A program made the position numbers and the translations under genes. A stretch of DNA of 6,355 nucleotides. It comes from Desulfuromonas sp. Its GTDB lineage: Bacteria; Desulfobacterota; Desulfuromonadia; Desulfuromonadales; Trichloromonadaceae. The stretch is from contig JAQYWA010000124.1 of NCBI GenBank assembly GCA_030145265.1, positions 1-6,355 of the forward strand, given 5' to 3'. Shown one piece after another: positions 1 to 6,355 of the stretch. How positions within the stretch are numbered: position 1 is the first letter of the stretch; each line of letters opens with the position of its first letter. The notes below the pieces were generated by a model. That model did no database searches. It was not told the DNA's origin and worked only from the letters and a program-made list of their open reading frames with translations.

Positions 1-189
1 CTTCTCGCCGCCAGATCCTGGCAAATAGTTCTCGACACGAGCAATCCCACGGCCAACGATGCCCCGCCTCTCCTGCATCACGGCCGGAAGCCGTACGCGC
101 TCCAGGGCCGGACTCTCGCCTGGCTGCTGGCCGTCAAGCCCCAATCAGAAAAACCTGTAAAACCAACAAACACGGAGGAGATATCATAA
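1..189 (+). CDS. glgX: Glycogen debranching enzyme, C-terminal end only (partial, runs off left edge)
   Basis: Frame 1 is open from the first base to a TAA stop at 187-189, giving 62 residues of a protein whose start lies outside the window. The peptide contains SWQIVLDTSNP, then a proline-rich loop and PYALQGRTLAWLLA. This is the pattern of the last beta-sandwich strands of GlgX/TreX-type debranching enzymes: a W-x-hydrophobic-x-D-T strand, then a final strand ending in an RS/RT-hydrophobic motif. Such enzymes hydrolyse alpha-1,6 branches of glycogen in the cytoplasm. The last ~19 residues (AVKPQSEKPVKPTNTEEIS) are a polar, lysine/proline-rich tail likely to be disordered. No catalytic residues fall inside the fragment, so the family call rests on the C-terminal pattern and on the neighbouring glycogen genes. 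Another GH13 enzyme with the same C-terminal fold, such as a TreZ-like trehalohydrolase, is the main alternative. Confidence 0.68.
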   Translation, partial: LLAARSWQIVLDTSNPTANDAPPLLHHGRKPYALQGRTLAWLLAVKPQSEKPVKPTNTEEIS

Positions 190-292
190 TTCATATGATG
201 CCGCAGTCCGTCTGGATACGGTGAGCAAAAGGTTCTTACCATCTACGATGCGATGACGTGACTGCTCAGCAGCAACAAAAGGAGAGTGGAAA
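190..292 (+). other. Intergenic gap between debranching gene and glgE, with a 9-codon ORF
   Basis: This gap of about 100 bases is less GC-rich at its left end than the genes around it. It contains a 9-codon ORF at 195-224 (MMPQSVWIR, stop TGA), preceded at 174-180 by GGAGGAG, which lies in the end of the upstream gene. The 14-base spacing is longer than usual. I see no terminator hairpin followed by a T run and no convincing -35/-10 pair. CATAAT at 185-190 and TATGAT at 194-199 each match a -10 box at five of six bases, but no -35 element sits at the right distance. A 4-bp stem CTGC-TCA-GCAG at 262-272 is too weak to mean much. The simplest reading is a transcribed spacer within one operon. 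Confidence 0.5.
279..284 (+). promoter_or_regulatory. Ribosome binding site of glgE
   Basis: AAGGAG lies eight bases before the ATG at 293. An in-frame TGA at 254-256 and the lack of any other in-frame ATG, GTG or TTG between it and 293 make this the only reasonable start. Confidence 0.85.
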
Positions 293-2302
293 ATGGATCT
301 CGCCCCTTTGCACGGAAGAATCGACCCGAAAATCGCGCGCCGGGTGTGGATAGAGAATGTTCAGCCGGCCGTCGATGTCGGCCGGTTTCCGATCAAGCGC
401 TGCGTGGGAGAGAATGTCAGGGTAACGGCCGACATCTTTGCCGACGGTCATGATCTTCTAGCCGCGGTGCTCCTATATCGTCCCGTCTCCGAGGCCGCCT
501 GGCAGGAAGTGCCCATGGAACCGCAGGTGACCGATGCCTGGGGGGGGCGCTTCAGCGTCGAACGTCTGGAACCTTATGAATACACCATCGAGGCATGGGT
601 CGACCATTTTGCCAGCTGGCAGGACGAAATCCGAAAAAAATTCCAAGCCGACCAGGATATCCAGAGCGAACTTCTGGAAGGCGCCGCCCTGATCGAGGCT
701 GCGGCCGAGCGGGCAGTGGAGCCCGACCGCAGCTGGCTGAAAAAAATCGCCCTTCTTCTCAAGTCGCATGAGGCCCAGGGCAAGCGCGTGGAGCGCGGCC
801 TGTCGCCCGATCTCACCGCTCTCATGAACCGCTATCCGGACCGATCGCTGAGCTCCCGTTACCGTCAGGCCCTGCAGGTCAATGTAGAACGTATCCTGGC
901 CAGGTACGGTGCCTGGTACGAGATGTTTCCCCGCTCGACCGGCAGTGCCCCAACGCAAAGCGGAACCTTCAAGGATGCCGCGAAACATCTGTCCTATATC
1001 GCCGAAATGGGTTTTGACATCGTTTATCTGCCGCCTATCCACCCCATCGGACGCACCTATCGAAAAGGACCGAACAATACCCTGGCGGCTGGACCTTCCG
1101 ACCCCGGCAGCCCTTGGGCCATCGGCGGTTCGGAAGGGGGACACAAGGCGGTCCATCCGGATCTCGGCACCTTGGACGATTTCGATTTTTTTGTAGCGGA
1201 AGCCTCACGCCATGGCCTCGAAGTGGCTCTCGACATCGCCTTTCAATGCTCACCGGACCATCCCTATGTCAAGGAACACCCGGAATGGTTTCGACACCGT
1301 CCCGACGGCAGCATCAAATACGCGGAAAACCCGCCGAAGAAATACCAGGACATCTACCCCCTCAATTTCGAAAGCCCGGACTGGGAGTCGCTCTGGCAAG
1401 AACTCAAGGATGTTATCGTCTTCTGGGCCGCAAGGGGAGTGCGCGTCTTCCGGGTGGACAACCCCCATACCAAACCGCTTTGCTTCTGGGACTGGGTCAT
1501 CGCCGAAGTGCGAAAAAACTTTCCGGATGCGGTCTTTCTCGCTGAGGCATTTACCCGGCCGAAAATCATGCATGCCCTGGCCAAAGCGGGTTTCAGCCAG
1601 TCCTACACCTACTTCACCTGGCGCAACACCAAACGCGAACTCATCGAATATGTGACCGCGCTCACCCGCACCGAGGTCCGCGAATTCTTCCGGCCCAATT
1701 TCTTTGCCAATACGCCAGACATCCTACCGGAGTTTCTCCAGTTCGGCGGTCGCCCGGCTTTTCTTTCCAGACTGGTGCTGGCCGCTACCCTGGGTGCAAG
1801 CTATGGCATCTACAGCGGTTATGAGCTCTGCGAAAACGAGGCGACACCGGGCACCGAAGAATATCACCAATCGGAAAAATACCAGATCCGGCATCGGGAC
1901 TGGAACCAACCGGACTCCCTGCGAGAGTATATTGCGCATGTCAACCGAATCCGCCGTGAGAACCCGGCACTTCACAGCAATGAGCATCTCGACTTCTATC
2001 CGGTGGACAACGAACTGCTCCTCTTTTTCGGCAAGACCACACCGAACCTTGACAACATCATTTTGGTGGTGATCAATCTCGACCCGCATCACGCGCATGA
2101 CGGCTGGGTGGAGGTGCCTCTCGAAGAATTGGGGATCGGCCCGAACGAAGTCTACCAAGTCCACGACCTGATCGGGGAAGGGCGCTACCTCTGGCAAGGA
2201 CGGCACAACTACGTACGTCTTGACCCGGCCGAGAGTCCGGCCCAAATCTACCGTCTCCGCCGCCGGGTCCGCACCGAGCGGGACTTCGACTATTTCATGT
2301 AA
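293..2302 (+). CDS. glgE: Alpha-1,4-glucan:maltose-1-phosphate maltosyltransferase GlgE (GH13_3)
   Basis: GlgE is a cytoplasmic enzyme that transfers maltosyl units from alpha-maltose-1-phosphate to the non-reducing ends of alpha-1,4-glucans, releasing phosphate. The 669 residues match the usual family length. Residues ~15-110 form the N-terminal beta domain (RVWIENVQPAVDVGRFP), and ~111-200 are helical, corresponding to the dimerising S domain. The catalytic barrel begins near YGAWYEMFPRS (205-215). Visible motifs are region I ALDIAFQCSPDHP (312-324), the phosphate-site loop ENPPKKYQDIYP (345-356), the nucleophile Asp389 in FRVDNPHTKP, the acid/base Glu418 in FLAEAFTRPK, and the third acid Asp476 in NTPDI. 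The C-terminal beta domain ends in RTERDFDYFM, a typical GlgE tail. Asn390 after the nucleophile, Lys349 and Tyr351 correspond to phosphate-contacting residues known from Streptomyces GlgE. Maltose-1-phosphate would be supplied by the fused TreS-kinase just downstream. Regulation is probably operonic. Confidence 0.97.
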   Translation: MDLAPLHGRIDPKIARRVWIENVQPAVDVGRFPIKRCVGENVRVTADIFADGHDLLAAVLLYRPVSEAAWQEVPMEPQVTDAWGGRFSVERLEPYEYTIEAWVDHFASWQDEIRKKFQADQDIQSELLEGAALIEAAAERAVEPDRSWLKKIALLLKSHEAQGKRVERGLSPDLTALMNRYPDRSLSSRYRQALQVNVERILARYGAWYEMFPRSTGSAPTQSGTFKDAAKHLSYIAEMGFDIVYLPPIHPIGRTYRKGPNNTLAAGPSDPGSPWAIGGSEGGHKAVHPDLGTLDDFDFFVAEASRHGLEVALDIAFQCSPDHPYVKEHPEWFRHRPDGSIKYAENPPKKYQDIYPLNFESPDWESLWQELKDVIVFWAARGVRVFRVDNPHTKPLCFWDWVIAEVRKNFPDAVFLAEAFTRPKIMHALAKAGFSQSYTYFTWRNTKRELIEYVTALTRTEVREFFRPNFFANTPDILPEFLQFGGRPAFLSRLVLAATLGASYGIYSGYELCENEATPGTEEYHQSEKYQIRHRDWNQPDSLREYIAHVNRIRRENPALHSNEHLDFYPVDNELLLFFGKTTPNLDNIILVVINLDPHHAHDGWVEVPLEELGIGPNEVYQVHDLIGEGRYLWQGRHNYVRLDPAESPAQIYRLRRRVRTERDFDYFM

Positions 2303-2308
2303 GAGGGG
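2303..2308 (+). promoter_or_regulatory. Probable ribosome binding site of treS-mak
   Basis: GAGGGG directly follows the glgE stop and ends 12 bases before the ATG at 2321. This is a weaker and more distant site than those of glgE and glgB, and ribosomes finishing glgE may help initiation. The start is supported by the protein, because the conserved TreS opening LWYKDAIIYELHVKAF begins only eight residues in. Confidence 0.6.
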
Positions 2309-2320
2309 TTAATTGCTGCC

Positions 2321-5300
2321 ATGGCCAAGAAAAATGACAGTCTTTGGTACAAGGACGCCATTATCTATGAACTTCATGTCAAGGCTTTCTGCGACAGCAA
2401 CGGCGATGGCATGGGCGACTTCCGCGGACTCAGACAAAAGCTCGACTATCTTCAGGATCTCGGCATAACCGCCATCTGGCTACTGCCCTTCTATCCCTCC
2501 CCGTTGCGCGACGATGGCTACGACATCGCTGACTATCGCGGAATCCATCCCGACTATGGCACATTGCGAGACTTTCGCGCCTTTGTCCGGGAGGCTCACC
2601 AGCGGGACATGAAAGTAATCATCGAACTCGTCGTGAACCATACCTCGGACCAGCACGCCTGGTTCCAGGCGGCGCGGCGCGCCAAAGCCGGATCGGCCCG
2701 CCGCAACTTCTATGTGTGGAACGACACGGATACGAAATTTCCCGAAACACGAATCATCTTCACCGACAGCGAATCCTCCAACTGGGCCTGGGATCCGGTG
2801 GCCGGGGCCTATTACTGGCACCGATTCTTCTCCCACCAGCCCGACCTCAACCTCAACAATCCCCGGGTCGTGGAAGCCGTCGGCCGGGTCATGCGCTTCT
2901 GGTTCGATATGGGGGTGGACGGCATGCGGCTCGATGCGGTGCCCTATCTCTGCGTTCGGGAAGGGACCAACAACGAGAATCTGCCGGAAACGCACGCGGT
3001 GCTCAAGGAATTCCGCCGCCAACTCGACCACCATTATGACAATCGCATGTTTCTGGCTGAAGCCAACCAGTGGCCAGAAGACGTACGGCCCTATTTCGGC
3101 GACGGTGACGAATGCCACATGGCCTTCCATTTTCCGCTGATGCCACGCATCTTCATGGCCATCCACCAGGAAGACCGCCACCCCATCACCGAGATCCTCA
3201 AGCGTACCCCGATCATTCCGGACAGCTGCCAATGGGCCTTGTTTCTGCGCAATCACGACGAGCTCACCTTGGAGATGGTGACCGACGAGGAGCGCGATTA
3301 CATGTACCGGGAATACGCGATGGAGGCCCGCATGCGCATCAATGTCGGCATCCGCAGACGCCTCGCGCCGCTGGTCAACAACAGCATGCGCAGGATCGAA
3401 CTGCTCAACAGTCTGCTGTTCTCCTTTCCCGGCACCCCGGTTCTCTATTACGGAGACGAGATCGGCATGGGTGACAATATCTATCTCGGCGACCGCAACG
3501 GGGTACGAACCCCGATGCAATGGTCGGCGGACAGAAACGCCGGTTTTTCCAGGGCCGACCCGGCCAGGCTCTATCTGCCGGTGATCATGGACCCGGTCTA
3601 CAGCTACCAGGGGTTGAACGTGGAGGCCCAGGAGCGCAATCCCTCATCGCTCCTTCATTTCATGAAACGCCTTATCTCGCTCCGCCGCCAGTACAAGGCG
3701 TTCGGAAAAGGGTCGATCGAATTTCTGGGACCGGAAAACCGGACGGTGCTTCCATATATCCGCCGCTACAAGGGAGAGGTGATCCTGGCCGTGGCCAACC
3801 TGTCACGATTTGCCCAGCCGGTGGAACTCGATCTCTCCGAATTTCGCGGCTGGATACCTGTGGAACTTATCGGCCGCACCGAGTTCCCAATGATCGGCGA
3901 TCTGCCCTATTTTCTGACCATGGGCCCACATGGCTTCGTGTGGTTCAAGCTCGAACCGCAGGCGAAGCCCATCAACGTCCCAGGCGGGGCCAAGGGTGCT
4001 GAAATCAGTCTCCCGTCGCTCAATCTGGCCGGCGGCTGGGACGATTTTCTGCGCCAGGAATACCGCTACCAGCTCGAGCAGGATGTGCTTCTCACCTACA
4101 TGCCCCGACAACGCTGGTTCAGGGGAAAGGCGCGGGTGATCTCGGCACTGCGCATCACGGACTGGACGAAACTGGGGGCGGGATTCTTTATCATCTTTGC
4201 CTCGGTCACCTATGAAGACGGGGGCAATGAGGTCTATTCGCTGCCTCTCAAGATCGCCAAGGGGCAACTGGTCGACATCCTGATGAGCGAAATCCCGGAA
4301 AGCCTCCTCTGCCGGTTGTCCACCTCCAGCGAAAACGGTGTCCTCTTTGAGGCCCTGTCGGACCGAACCGCCTGTTGCGATCTCTTCACCATAATGGCTA
4401 ACGGCCGAAGCTTTTCCACTGCCGCCAAGGGGCGGCTCATCGCCTACCGGAGCGAGGCCTTCCAAAAAGAAAAAGAGCGGGAAGCGGAATGCAGTGAGGT
4501 GCGCCGCCTGGCCGTGGAACAGAGCAACACCTCGATCATCCTCGACGACGCCTTCATTATCAAAAACTTCCGCCGGGTCGAGAAAGGGCCGAGCCCGGAC
4601 ATGGAGATCGGGCGGTATCTTACCGAGAGCACCAACTTTGTCAATATGGCTCCGGTCCTGGGCGCCATCGACTACCAACAGCCTGACGGTTCCACGGCCA
4701 CCGTGGCCATGCTCCAGGTCTTTGAGAAGAATCAGGGGGATGGCTGGGCGTTCACCATGGAGCATCTCGCCACCTTCCTGAAGGACCAGCAGACTTTTCC
4801 CTTCGCCCTTGACGGGCGCCGGACGACCGACACGGCAGCGCTCCTGAAGCTCGCCGAGGAGGCTCGTCCAGCCGCCCTCGAAGAGAGGCTCGGCGGCTAT
4901 ATGAAGGCGATCGAGCAACTCGGCGCCCGCACCGCCGAGTTTCACCTGGCGCTCTCCCGTGAAAAGCGGAACAGAAATTTTACGCCCGAGCCCATCACGC
5001 CGGAATATCTCGCCACCCTGGCTGACGCCTTTACGGCTCAGGCACAGCTGAGCCTCGGCCTTCTGGCCAATCGGTCGGCCAGTTTGAGCGAGGATGTGAC
5101 GGCCCAGGCGGAGGCGATTCTCGCCGCCGGCCCCGCCCTCCTGCAGCGCTTCCAGTCCCTGCCGGAGTTGAGCGGCATCGGCGGCAACCGCATCCGCTGT
5201 CACGGCGACTATCATCTGGGCCAGGTGCTGCGCACCGAAGACGATTTCCTGCTCATCGATTTTGAGGGGGAGCCGATCCGGTCGCTGGCCGAACGACGAC

Positions 5301-5677
5301 GGAAAGAGTCGCCCTTGAAAGACGTGGCCGGGATGCTCCGTTCCTTCAGCTATGCGGCGCATACGGCGCTCATCGCGGCCGGCAGGGAGATCGCCGCCGT
5401 GGACCCGGCCGCAGTCGAACAACAAACGCGAACATGGGAGGCCTGGGTCGCGGCCACCTTTCTCACCAGCTACTTCAAGACGGCCGAAGGCGGCACCTTT
5501 CTGCCTACCGGTCCGGCCCGGAGCGTCCTGCTGGACGCCTTCCTTCTCGATAAGGCCTTTTACGAGCTGCAGTATGAAATCAACAACCGCCCCGACTGGC
5601 TCCATATACCGCTCGCCGGGATCCTCGGCTTTATCGAGTATCGGCATCACCGCACACTCCAGGAGAGATTAACATGA
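2321..5677 (+). CDS. treS: Trehalose synthase / maltokinase fusion protein (TreS-Mak)
   Basis: This 1118-residue bifunctional enzyme would isomerise trehalose to maltose and then phosphorylate maltose with ATP to the GlgE substrate. Residues 1-545 are a GH13 TreS domain: LWYKDAIIYELHVKAF (8-23), a calcium-type loop DSNGDGMGDF (25-34), region I IELVVNHTSDQH (101-112), nucleophile Asp205 in GMRLDAVPY, acid/base Glu247 in FLAEANQW, Asp313 in LRNHDEL, and a C-terminal beta domain ending near WFKLE (541-545). A linker of about 30 residues follows. Residues ~576-1118 are maltokinase (Mak/Pep2): the N-terminal cap motif MPRQRWFRGKAR (594-605), SNTSIILDDAFIIKNFRR with likely ATP-site Lys748, PDMEIGRYLTE with Glu762, the catalytic loop HGDYHLGQ (961-968) with Asp963, and the metal-binding DFEGEP with Asp980. 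It lies 18 bases after glgE, and its stop overlaps the glgB start. Fused and separate forms both occur in nature; no frameshift or missing key residue is seen. Confidence 0.96.
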   Translation: MAKKNDSLWYKDAIIYELHVKAFCDSNGDGMGDFRGLRQKLDYLQDLGITAIWLLPFYPSPLRDDGYDIADYRGIHPDYGTLRDFRAFVREAHQRDMKVIIELVVNHTSDQHAWFQAARRAKAGSARRNFYVWNDTDTKFPETRIIFTDSESSNWAWDPVAGAYYWHRFFSHQPDLNLNNPRVVEAVGRVMRFWFDMGVDGMRLDAVPYLCVREGTNNENLPETHAVLKEFRRQLDHHYDNRMFLAEANQWPEDVRPYFGDGDECHMAFHFPLMPRIFMAIHQEDRHPITEILKRTPIIPDSCQWALFLRNHDELTLEMVTDEERDYMYREYAMEARMRINVGIRRRLAPLVNNSMRRIELLNSLLFSFPGTPVLYYGDEIGMGDNIYLGDRNGVRTPMQWSADRNAGFSRADPARLYLPVIMDPVYSYQGLNVEAQERNPSSLLHFMKRLISLRRQYKAFGKGSIEFLGPENRTVLPYIRRYKGEVILAVANLSRFAQPVELDLSEFRGWIPVELIGRTEFPMIGDLPYFLTMGPHGFVWFKLEPQAKPINVPGGAKGAEISLPSLNLAGGWDDFLRQEYRYQLEQDVLLTYMPRQRWFRGKARVISALRITDWTKLGAGFFIIFASVTYEDGGNEVYSLPLKIAKGQLVDILMSEIPESLLCRLSTSSENGVLFEALSDRTACCDLFTIMANGRSFSTAAKGRLIAYRSEAFQKEKEREAECSEVRRLAVEQSNTSIILDDAFIIKNFRRVEKGPSPDMEIGRYLTESTNFVNMAPVLGAIDYQQPDGSTATVAMLQVFEKNQGDGWAFTMEHLATFLKDQQTFPFALDGRRTTDTAALLKLAEEARPAALEERLGGYMKAIEQLGARTAEFHLALSREKRNRNFTPEPITPEYLATLADAFTAQAQLSLGLLANRSASLSEDVTAQAEAILAAGPALLQRFQSLPELSGIGGNRIRCHGDYHLGQVLRTEDDFLLIDFEGEPIRSLAERRRKESPLKDVAGMLRSFSYAAHTALIAAGREIAAVDPAAVEQQTRTWEAWVAATFLTSYFKTAEGGTFLPTGPARSVLLDAFLLDKAFYELQYEINNRPDWLHIPLAGILGFIEYRHHRTLQERLT
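5661..5665 (+). promoter_or_regulatory. Ribosome binding site of glgB, inside the end of treS-mak
   Basis: AGGAG lies within the last codons of treS-mak, eight bases before the ATG at 5674. With the ATGA stop/start overlap at 5674-5677 it points to translational coupling of the two genes. Confidence 0.85.
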
Positions 5678-6355
5678 CCAACGCACACACACGATTGACC
5701 AATTATGACCTTCATCTCCTGATAGAGGGAACCCATTACCGGGCCTGGGAAAAGCTCGGGGCCCATGTCGGCGAAAGAGACGGCGAGCCGGGGACCTGGT
5801 TTGCGGTGTGGGCGCCCAATGCCGAGCGGGTGGCGCTGATCGCCGATTTCAACGACTGGGACGAGTCGGCACATCTGCTCGAAATCCGCGGTGACTCTGG
5901 CATCTGGGAAGGGTTCGTCCCGGGGGTGGGAAACGGGGCTCGCTACAAGTACGCGATCCGTTCGCGAAAGGCAGGATACACAGCGGAAAAGACGGACCCG
6001 TTCGGTTTCGCCTGCGAGATCCGGCCGGCCACCGCCTCGATGGTCTGGGATATATCCGACTACCAATGGCAGGATGGCGAGTGGATGGCAAGCCGCGGCA
6101 AGCGGCATCGGCTCGATGCACCCCTCGCCGTCTACGAGATGCATCTCGGCTCTTGGATGCGGGTGCCCGAGGAAGACGATCGCTGGCTTAGCTACCGGGA
6201 GCTGGCACCCCGGCTCGCCAAGTACCTCAACGAGATGGGCTTCACCCATGTGGAACTGCTGCCGGTATGCGAGCACCCCCTCGACGCCTCCTGGGGCTAC
6301 CAGACGGTCGGTTACTATGCGCCCACCAGCCGTTTCGGCACGCCCCAGGATTTCA
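5674..6355 (+). CDS. glgB: 1,4-alpha-glucan branching enzyme GlgB, N-terminal part (cut by right edge)
   Basis: The reading frame is open from ATG 5674 to the window end, giving 227 residues. GlgB cuts alpha-1,4 chains and rejoins them through alpha-1,6 bonds to branch glycogen in the cytoplasm. The opening LTNYDLHLLIEGTHYRAWEKLGAH (8-31) is the family entry motif. A CBM48 beta-sandwich follows (about 40-115; TWFAVWAPNAERVALIADFN, then SGIWEGFVPG and YKYAI). The GH13 barrel starts at APLAVYEMHLGSW (149-161), continues through WLSYRELA and GFTHVELLPVCEHPLDASWGYQ (189-210), and reaches YYAPTSRFGTPQDF at the edge. The catalytic Asp and Glu lie beyond the window. The protein begins directly at the entry motif, so it lacks the extra ~100-residue N1 module of E. 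coli GlgB and belongs to the shorter type. The start is fixed by the ribosome binding site at 5661-5665 and the four-base overlap with treS-mak. Confidence 0.96.
   Translation, partial: MTNAHTRLTNYDLHLLIEGTHYRAWEKLGAHVGERDGEPGTWFAVWAPNAERVALIADFNDWDESAHLLEIRGDSGIWEGFVPGVGNGARYKYAIRSRKAGYTAEKTDPFGFACEIRPATASMVWDISDYQWQDGEWMASRGKRHRLDAPLAVYEMHLGSWMRVPEEDDRWLSYRELAPRLAKYLNEMGFTHVELLPVCEHPLDASWGYQTVGYYAPTSRFGTPQDF

Noticed and set aside
183..199. AT-rich inverted repeat ATCATA-ATTCA-TATGAT after the debranching gene stop
   Set aside because: Six A/T-rich pairs make a weak stem with no following T run, so it is not a convincing terminator. Its palindromic character could suit an operator, but nothing else supports that.
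201..220. Resemblance of the small ORF ending (SVWIR) to the GlgE start region (RVWIEN), suggesting a duplicated or frameshifted glgE start
   Set aside because: Outside the TGGATA core the bases at 201-220 and 335-354 match poorly, so chance is the better explanation.
473..1156. A 227-codon minus-strand open frame opposite glgE
   Set aside because: It is a codon-aligned antisense shadow of glgE and contains no family motif.
2621..2626. Glu102 in place of the usual Asp in GH13 region I of the TreS domain (IELVVNH)
   Set aside because: From memory, Glu at this position is common among bacterial TreS proteins, and the true catalytic triad is intact; it is not an anomaly.
2480..3520. A 346-codon minus-strand open frame opposite the TreS domain
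   Set aside because: It has the same codon-aligned antisense phase as the 615-codon frame, the peptide has no recognisable motif, and it lies wholly within a clear gene.
3803..5650. A 615-codon open frame on the minus strand opposite treS-mak
   Set aside because: Its codons lie exactly opposite the sense codons, so antisense stops can arise only where the sense gene uses TTA, CTA or TCA, which are rare in this DNA. The predicted protein shows no recognisable domain, and the sense strand is a well-conserved enzyme.
5647..6276. A 209-codon minus-strand open frame opposite glgB
   Set aside because: It is aligned with glgB codons and explained by the rarity of TTA, CTA and TCA in that gene; no domain is seen.

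Overview
The window is a tightly packed, entirely plus-strand piece of a glycogen/alpha-glucan gene cluster built around the GlgE (maltose-1-phosphate) route. The organism is a bacterium with fairly GC-rich DNA. The composition, the TreS-maltokinase fusion and the gene order (debranching enzyme, GlgE, TreS-Mak, GlgB) resemble clusters I associate with Desulfobacterota/Deltaproteobacteria such as the Desulfuromonas-Geobacter group. That placement is inference; Actinobacteria and other lineages also carry the pathway.

Layout: bases 1-189 hold the last 62 codons of an upstream gene, most likely a glycogen debranching enzyme (glgX/treX). Bases 190-292 are a short gap with a strong ribosome binding site for the next gene and no convincing promoter or terminator. 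Bases 293-2302 encode a full-length GlgE maltosyltransferase. After 18 bases, 2321-5677 encode an 1118-residue fusion of trehalose synthase (TreS) and maltokinase (Mak/Pep2). The glgB branching-enzyme gene starts at 5674, overlapping the previous stop by four bases (ATGA), and runs off the right edge after 227 codons.

How the genes work together: TreS isomerises trehalose to maltose. The fused kinase phosphorylates maltose with ATP to alpha-maltose-1-phosphate. GlgE transfers the maltosyl unit onto the non-reducing ends of alpha-1,4-glucan chains, and GlgB adds alpha-1,6 branches. The upstream debranching enzyme would trim branches when the polymer is mobilised. All expected catalytic residues are present in the parts of the proteins that can be seen, so the pathway looks functional.

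No RNA genes, mobile elements, CRISPR arrays or long repeats were seen. I found no clearly new system; the points most worth checking are the small ORF with a strong Shine-Dalgarno-like sequence between glgX and glgE, and a G8 run early in glgE.
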